Source: CAYVBJ01 sp964517005 (lineage in GTDB: Bacteria > Bacteroidota > Rhodothermia > Balneolales > Balneolaceae). Taken from it: a stretch of DNA of 64,000 nt. Below are positions 61,370 to 64,000 of this stretch, piece by piece. Location of the stretch: NCBI GenBank assembly GCA_964517005.1, contig CAZFAJ010000003.1:17351-81350 (forward strand). The letters are read 5' to 3'. The notes under the pieces were generated by a model. It saw only the letters and a list, made by a program, of their open reading frames with translations. It had not been told where the DNA came from and made no database searches. The translations under genes and the position numbers were made by a program. Every line of letters begins with the position of its first letter. Position 1 is the first letter of the stretch.

Positions 61370-62989
61370 ATGAGTCAAGTCAGACCTGATGAAGTATCAG
61401 CAATACTGCGCAAACAGCTGTCGGGATTCGATAGTGAAACAGATATTTATGATGTAGGAACAATTCTGGAGGTAGGTGATGGCATTGCCAGAGTTTACGG
61501 TCTTTCAAAAGTACAGGCCGGTGAACTTGTTACATTACCGGACTCTCTGGATACCGACGGCAATCCGGTTCGCGGAATGGTACTGGATCTGCAGGAAGAT
61601 AATGTCGGTATCGTTTTATTCGGTTCGCCCAATGCCGTTGAAGAGGGGCACCAGGTAAAGCGTACAAAAACGATTGCCTCCATCGATGTTGGTGATAATC
61701 TGACCGGCAGGGTTGTCGATCCACTCGGCAGGCCTGTCGACGGTCAGGGATCAATCACGGGTGACACAATGACCCTGCCTCTCGAACGAAAAGCCCCGGG
61801 TGTTATTTACAGAGAGCCTGTGAGTGAACCTCTGCAAACCGGTATTAAAGCCATTGATGCTCTTATCCCGATCGGACGCGGACAGCGTGAATTGATTATC
61901 GGGGATCGGCAGACAGGGAAAAGTGCTGTGGTTCTTGATACAATTATCAATCAAAAACAGACACAGGATACCGATAAGCCTGTCTTCTGTATCTATGTAG
62001 CAGTTGGGCAGAAAGGCTCAACCGTTGCAGGTATCGTAAATACATTAAAAGAAAACGGTGCAATGGATTACACCATTGTGGTCTCAGCTCCTGCAAGTAG
62101 TTCAGCTCCTATGCGCTATATTGCGCCTTTTGCCGGTGCAGCCATTGGTGAGTACTTTCGGGATACAGGCCGTCATGCGCTTGTGATTTATGATGATCTC
62201 TCAAAACAGGCTGTTGCGTATCGCGAATTATCTCTGCTCCTGAAAAGGCCGCCCGGACGTGAAGCTTATCCCGGTGATGTATTTTACCTGCATAGCCGCC
62301 TTTTGGAGAGAGCCGCCAAAATTATCGATAATGACAATGTAGCCTCTCAGATGAATAATATACCTGAGCCGCTAAAGCCAAAAATCAAAGGAGGCGGATC
62401 TCTGACAGCATTACCTATTATAGAGACTCAAGCCGGTGATGTTTCAGCGTATATTCCAACAAATGTTATTTCAATTACTGACGGCCAGATTTTCCTCGAT
62501 ACGGATCTGTTTAACTCGGGGGTAAGGCCGGCCATCGATGTTGGTATATCCGTATCCCGGGTAGGTGGTGCCGCCCAGGTTAAGTCAATGAAAAAGCTTT
62601 CGGGAACACTGAAACTTGATCTTGCTCAGTATCGTGAGCTGGAAGCTTTTGCGAAGTTCGGTTCTGATCTGGATCCAGCTACTCAAAGGCAAATTAAACG
62701 GGGTGAACGCACGGTTGAACTTATGAAACAGGGCGAGTACAAGCCTTTGCCGGTTCAAGATCAGGTAGCACTTTTGAAAATTAACAATGAAGGTTTACTG
62801 GATAAGCTGGATGTTGAAATGATCTCTGAGTTTGAAGAATCATACCTTGAAACCATAAATGCTAAATTCAGCAAAAAGATGGAAAATCTTGGAGAGAGTG
62901 GCGTTCTCGATGATGAATTTGGCGATGAAATGACTGAAACAGCAAAAGTTATCATTGATCAAATTCTTTCAACTGTAGAAGAAGCTTAA
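61370..62989 (+). CDS. atpA: ATP synthase F1, subunit alpha
   Basis: 539 residues. The beta-barrel start, P-loop GDRQTGKS (about 175), VGQKGSTVAGIV, PYREL-type region AVAYRELSLLLKRPPGREAYPGDVFYLHSRLLER and IETQAGDVSAYIPTNVISITDGQIFL are all AtpA blocks. It carries the non-catalytic nucleotide sites of F1. It is slightly longer than the E. coli protein, through C-terminal acidic additions. Three bases lie between it and atpG. Confidence 0.97.
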   Translation: MSQVRPDEVSAILRKQLSGFDSETDIYDVGTILEVGDGIARVYGLSKVQAGELVTLPDSLDTDGNPVRGMVLDLQEDNVGIVLFGSPNAVEEGHQVKRTKTIASIDVGDNLTGRVVDPLGRPVDGQGSITGDTMTLPLERKAPGVIYREPVSEPLQTGIKAIDALIPIGRGQRELIIGDRQTGKSAVVLDTIINQKQTQDTDKPVFCIYVAVGQKGSTVAGIVNTLKENGAMDYTIVVSAPASSSAPMRYIAPFAGAAIGEYFRDTGRHALVIYDDLSKQAVAYRELSLLLKRPPGREAYPGDVFYLHSRLLERAAKIIDNDNVASQMNNIPEPLKPKIKGGGSLTALPIIETQAGDVSAYIPTNVISITDGQIFLDTDLFNSGVRPAIDVGISVSRVGGAAQVKSMKKLSGTLKLDLAQYRELEAFAKFGSDLDPATQRQIKRGERTVELMKQGEYKPLPVQDQVALLKINNEGLLDKLDVEMISEFEESYLETINAKFSKKMENLGESGVLDDEFGDEMTETAKVIIDQILSTVEEA

Positions 62990-62992
62990 ATT

Positions 62993-63883
62993 ATGCCAAA
63001 TCTTCGGGATATACGGAATCGAATCTCTTCGATTAACAATACGCAGCAAATTACCAAAGCCATGAAAATGGTAGCTGCGGCTAAATTGAGAAAAGCACAG
63101 GACCGAATGATTGAAACAAGGCCCTATGCTTTGGAATTGAATAAAGTAGTGGCCCGTTTGGTTGCGAATTCATCCGGAGATCAGGAACTGTTAAGAAAGC
63201 CTGAATTTGAAAACCGGTTTCTCTTTGTTGTAATAGGATCTGATAAAGGCTTGTGCGGAGCTTTTAATAATAATCTTTTCAAGGAAGTTGAGGCTAAATT
63301 GAAAAGTGATTATGAAAATTATTTAACTGATGGCAAGATTGATATCATTGCGATCGGGAAGAAAGCCGAAGCCTATTTCAAAAAAAGAAAATATTCGGTG
63401 ATCAAATCCTATCCCGGTTTTTTTGACGATCTCAGATTCGAGGAATCCAAACGAATTTCAACGGATTTTACCCGTTCATTTACAGAAGGAATCTATGATG
63501 GCGTATTCCTGGCATACAACGAATTTGTTTCTGTCATATCTCAAAACCGAATGATTGACAGAATCTTGCCTATTGATCCTGAAACCCTGTTGGATTCGGA
63601 TGATGAAATTGAATCACATATTGATTATATTTTTGAGCCTGATGTTGAGACTATTTTGGATGAGATTTTGCCAAAGCATATAAATATTCAGCTATGGAAA
63701 GCTGTGTTGGAATCAAATGCATCTGAACAGGGCGCCAGAATGGCTGCTATGGATAATGCAACAGAGAATGCAAAAGAATTAAAAGAAGAATTGCAGCTAA
63801 AATATAACCAGGCACGTCAAAGTGCTATCACGACTGAAATTTCGGAGATTGTATCAGGTGCTCAGGCTCTTGAAGAAACATAA
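62993..63883 (+). CDS. atpG: ATP synthase F1, subunit gamma
   Basis: 296 residues. The N-terminal coiled-coil (LRDIRNRISSINNTQQITKAMKMVAAAKLRKAQ) and C-terminal coil (ARMAAMDNATENAKELKEELQ) form the rotor shaft, with GSDKGLCGAFN in the middle domain. The operon stops here: beta (atpD) and epsilon (atpC) are not in the window and are expected elsewhere, as in other Bacteroidota. The stop codon is two bases before tRNA-Ser. Confidence 0.95.
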   Translation: MPNLRDIRNRISSINNTQQITKAMKMVAAAKLRKAQDRMIETRPYALELNKVVARLVANSSGDQELLRKPEFENRFLFVVIGSDKGLCGAFNNNLFKEVEAKLKSDYENYLTDGKIDIIAIGKKAEAYFKKRKYSVIKSYPGFFDDLRFEESKRISTDFTRSFTEGIYDGVFLAYNEFVSVISQNRMIDRILPIDPETLLDSDDEIESHIDYIFEPDVETILDEILPKHINIQLWKAVLESNASEQGARMAAMDNATENAKELKEELQLKYNQARQSAITTEISEIVSGAQALEET

Positions 63884-63885
63884 CC

Positions 63886-63970
63886 GGAGGGATGGCAGAG
63901 TGGTCGAATGCGGCGGTCTTGAAAACCGTTGAGGCGCAAGTCTCCGGGGGTTCGAATCCCTCTCCCTCCG
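63886..63970 (+). tRNA. tRNA-Ser (anticodon UGA)
   Basis: An 85-base class II cloverleaf. Acceptor GGAGGGA pairs perfectly with TCCCTCC, discriminator G. The anticodon loop CTTGAAA gives TGA (reads UCA), the long variable arm is GCGCAAGTCTCC-like, and the T-loop is TTCGAAT. CCA is not encoded. It begins two bases after the atpG stop, so it is probably cut out of the ATP synthase transcript. Confidence 0.96.
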
Positions 63971-63976
63971 CACAAT

Positions 63977-64000
63977 AAAAAACCCCGATAAGGGGTTTTT
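63977..64000 (+). terminator. Intrinsic terminator after atpG-tRNA-Ser
   Basis: AAAACCCC and GGGGTTTT pair around GATAA, giving an eight-base or longer stem ending in a T-run at the window edge. It would end the atp operon and tRNA transcript. Confidence 0.85.

Overview
This window is one contiguous piece of a moderately AT-rich bacterial chromosome, almost all of it housekeeping and biosynthetic genes. The gene content points to the FCB group (Bacteroidota/Balneolota; I favour a Balneolota-like marine heterotroph, by inference). The reasons are: PorV/PorQ-like outer-membrane proteins beside a protein with a FlgD-like/type IX-style C-terminal domain, a DUF4837-type lipoprotein, menaquinone-type MenG, HprK without a PTS nearby, an ATP synthase operon that ends at gamma without beta and epsilon, few Shine-Dalgarno sequences, and promoter candidates of the TTG-N(19-21)-TAnnTTTG type. 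No CRISPR array, insertion sequence, phage or integron was seen. Two runs of exactly 100 N (38070-38169 and 56430-56529) are assembly gaps that interrupt bioC and a glycosyltransferase.

Layout. 1-2 kb: fixC-like/etfA/etfB electron-transfer flavoprotein genes (minus). 2.4 kb: stand-alone receiver protein. 2.8-9.4 kb: xerD, a 7TM-HD (PgpH-like) phosphodiesterase, ligA and a RodZ-like protein (all minus). 9.5-14.4 kb (plus): comF, an unknown membrane protein, a histidine phosphatase, menG, fabZ, panB, surE. 15.1-21.2 kb (minus): a tightly overlapping polysaccharide cassette (glycosyltransferase, flippase, deacetylase-like protein, glycosyltransferase, WecB). 21.3-25.7 kb (minus): a lipoprotein, BNR-repeat, PorV-like, PorV-like cassette. 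26-34.7 kb (plus): a Mut7-C protein, then a complete trp operon, trpL-E-S-G-D-C-F-B-A. 34.8-42.2 kb: a lipoprotein, bioF, a BioH-type esterase, bioC (gapped), bioD and bioA, with bioB on the opposite strand. 42.5-50.7 kb: hydrolase, OmpR-type regulator, CBS protein, M28 and M23 peptidases, hprK-hpf-xerC, and a CruC-like glycosyltransferase. 50.9-57 kb: tRNA-Leu(CAA), a phosphotriesterase-family lipoprotein, purB, guaB and a gapped glycosyltransferase. 57-64 kb: M23 peptidase and bactofilin, then atpZ/atpI-atpB-E-F-H-A-G, tRNA-Ser(UGA) and a strong terminator.

The most notable element is the trp leader at 26858-26992. It has a 23-codon open reading frame with three consecutive Trp codons, a strong intrinsic terminator, and an upstream segment (26912-26918) able to pair with the terminator's 5' arm. 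This is a complete ribosome-mediated attenuator, and it governs an operon that also carries the tryptophanyl-tRNA synthetase gene. The promoter candidate in front of it would place the transcription start almost on the leader ATG. Other systems worth noting are a divergent candidate pimeloyl-ester esterase in the biotin operon, an M23-bactofilin shape module in front of the ATP synthase genes, a tRNA-Ser two bases after atpG, and the two surface/secretion cassettes.
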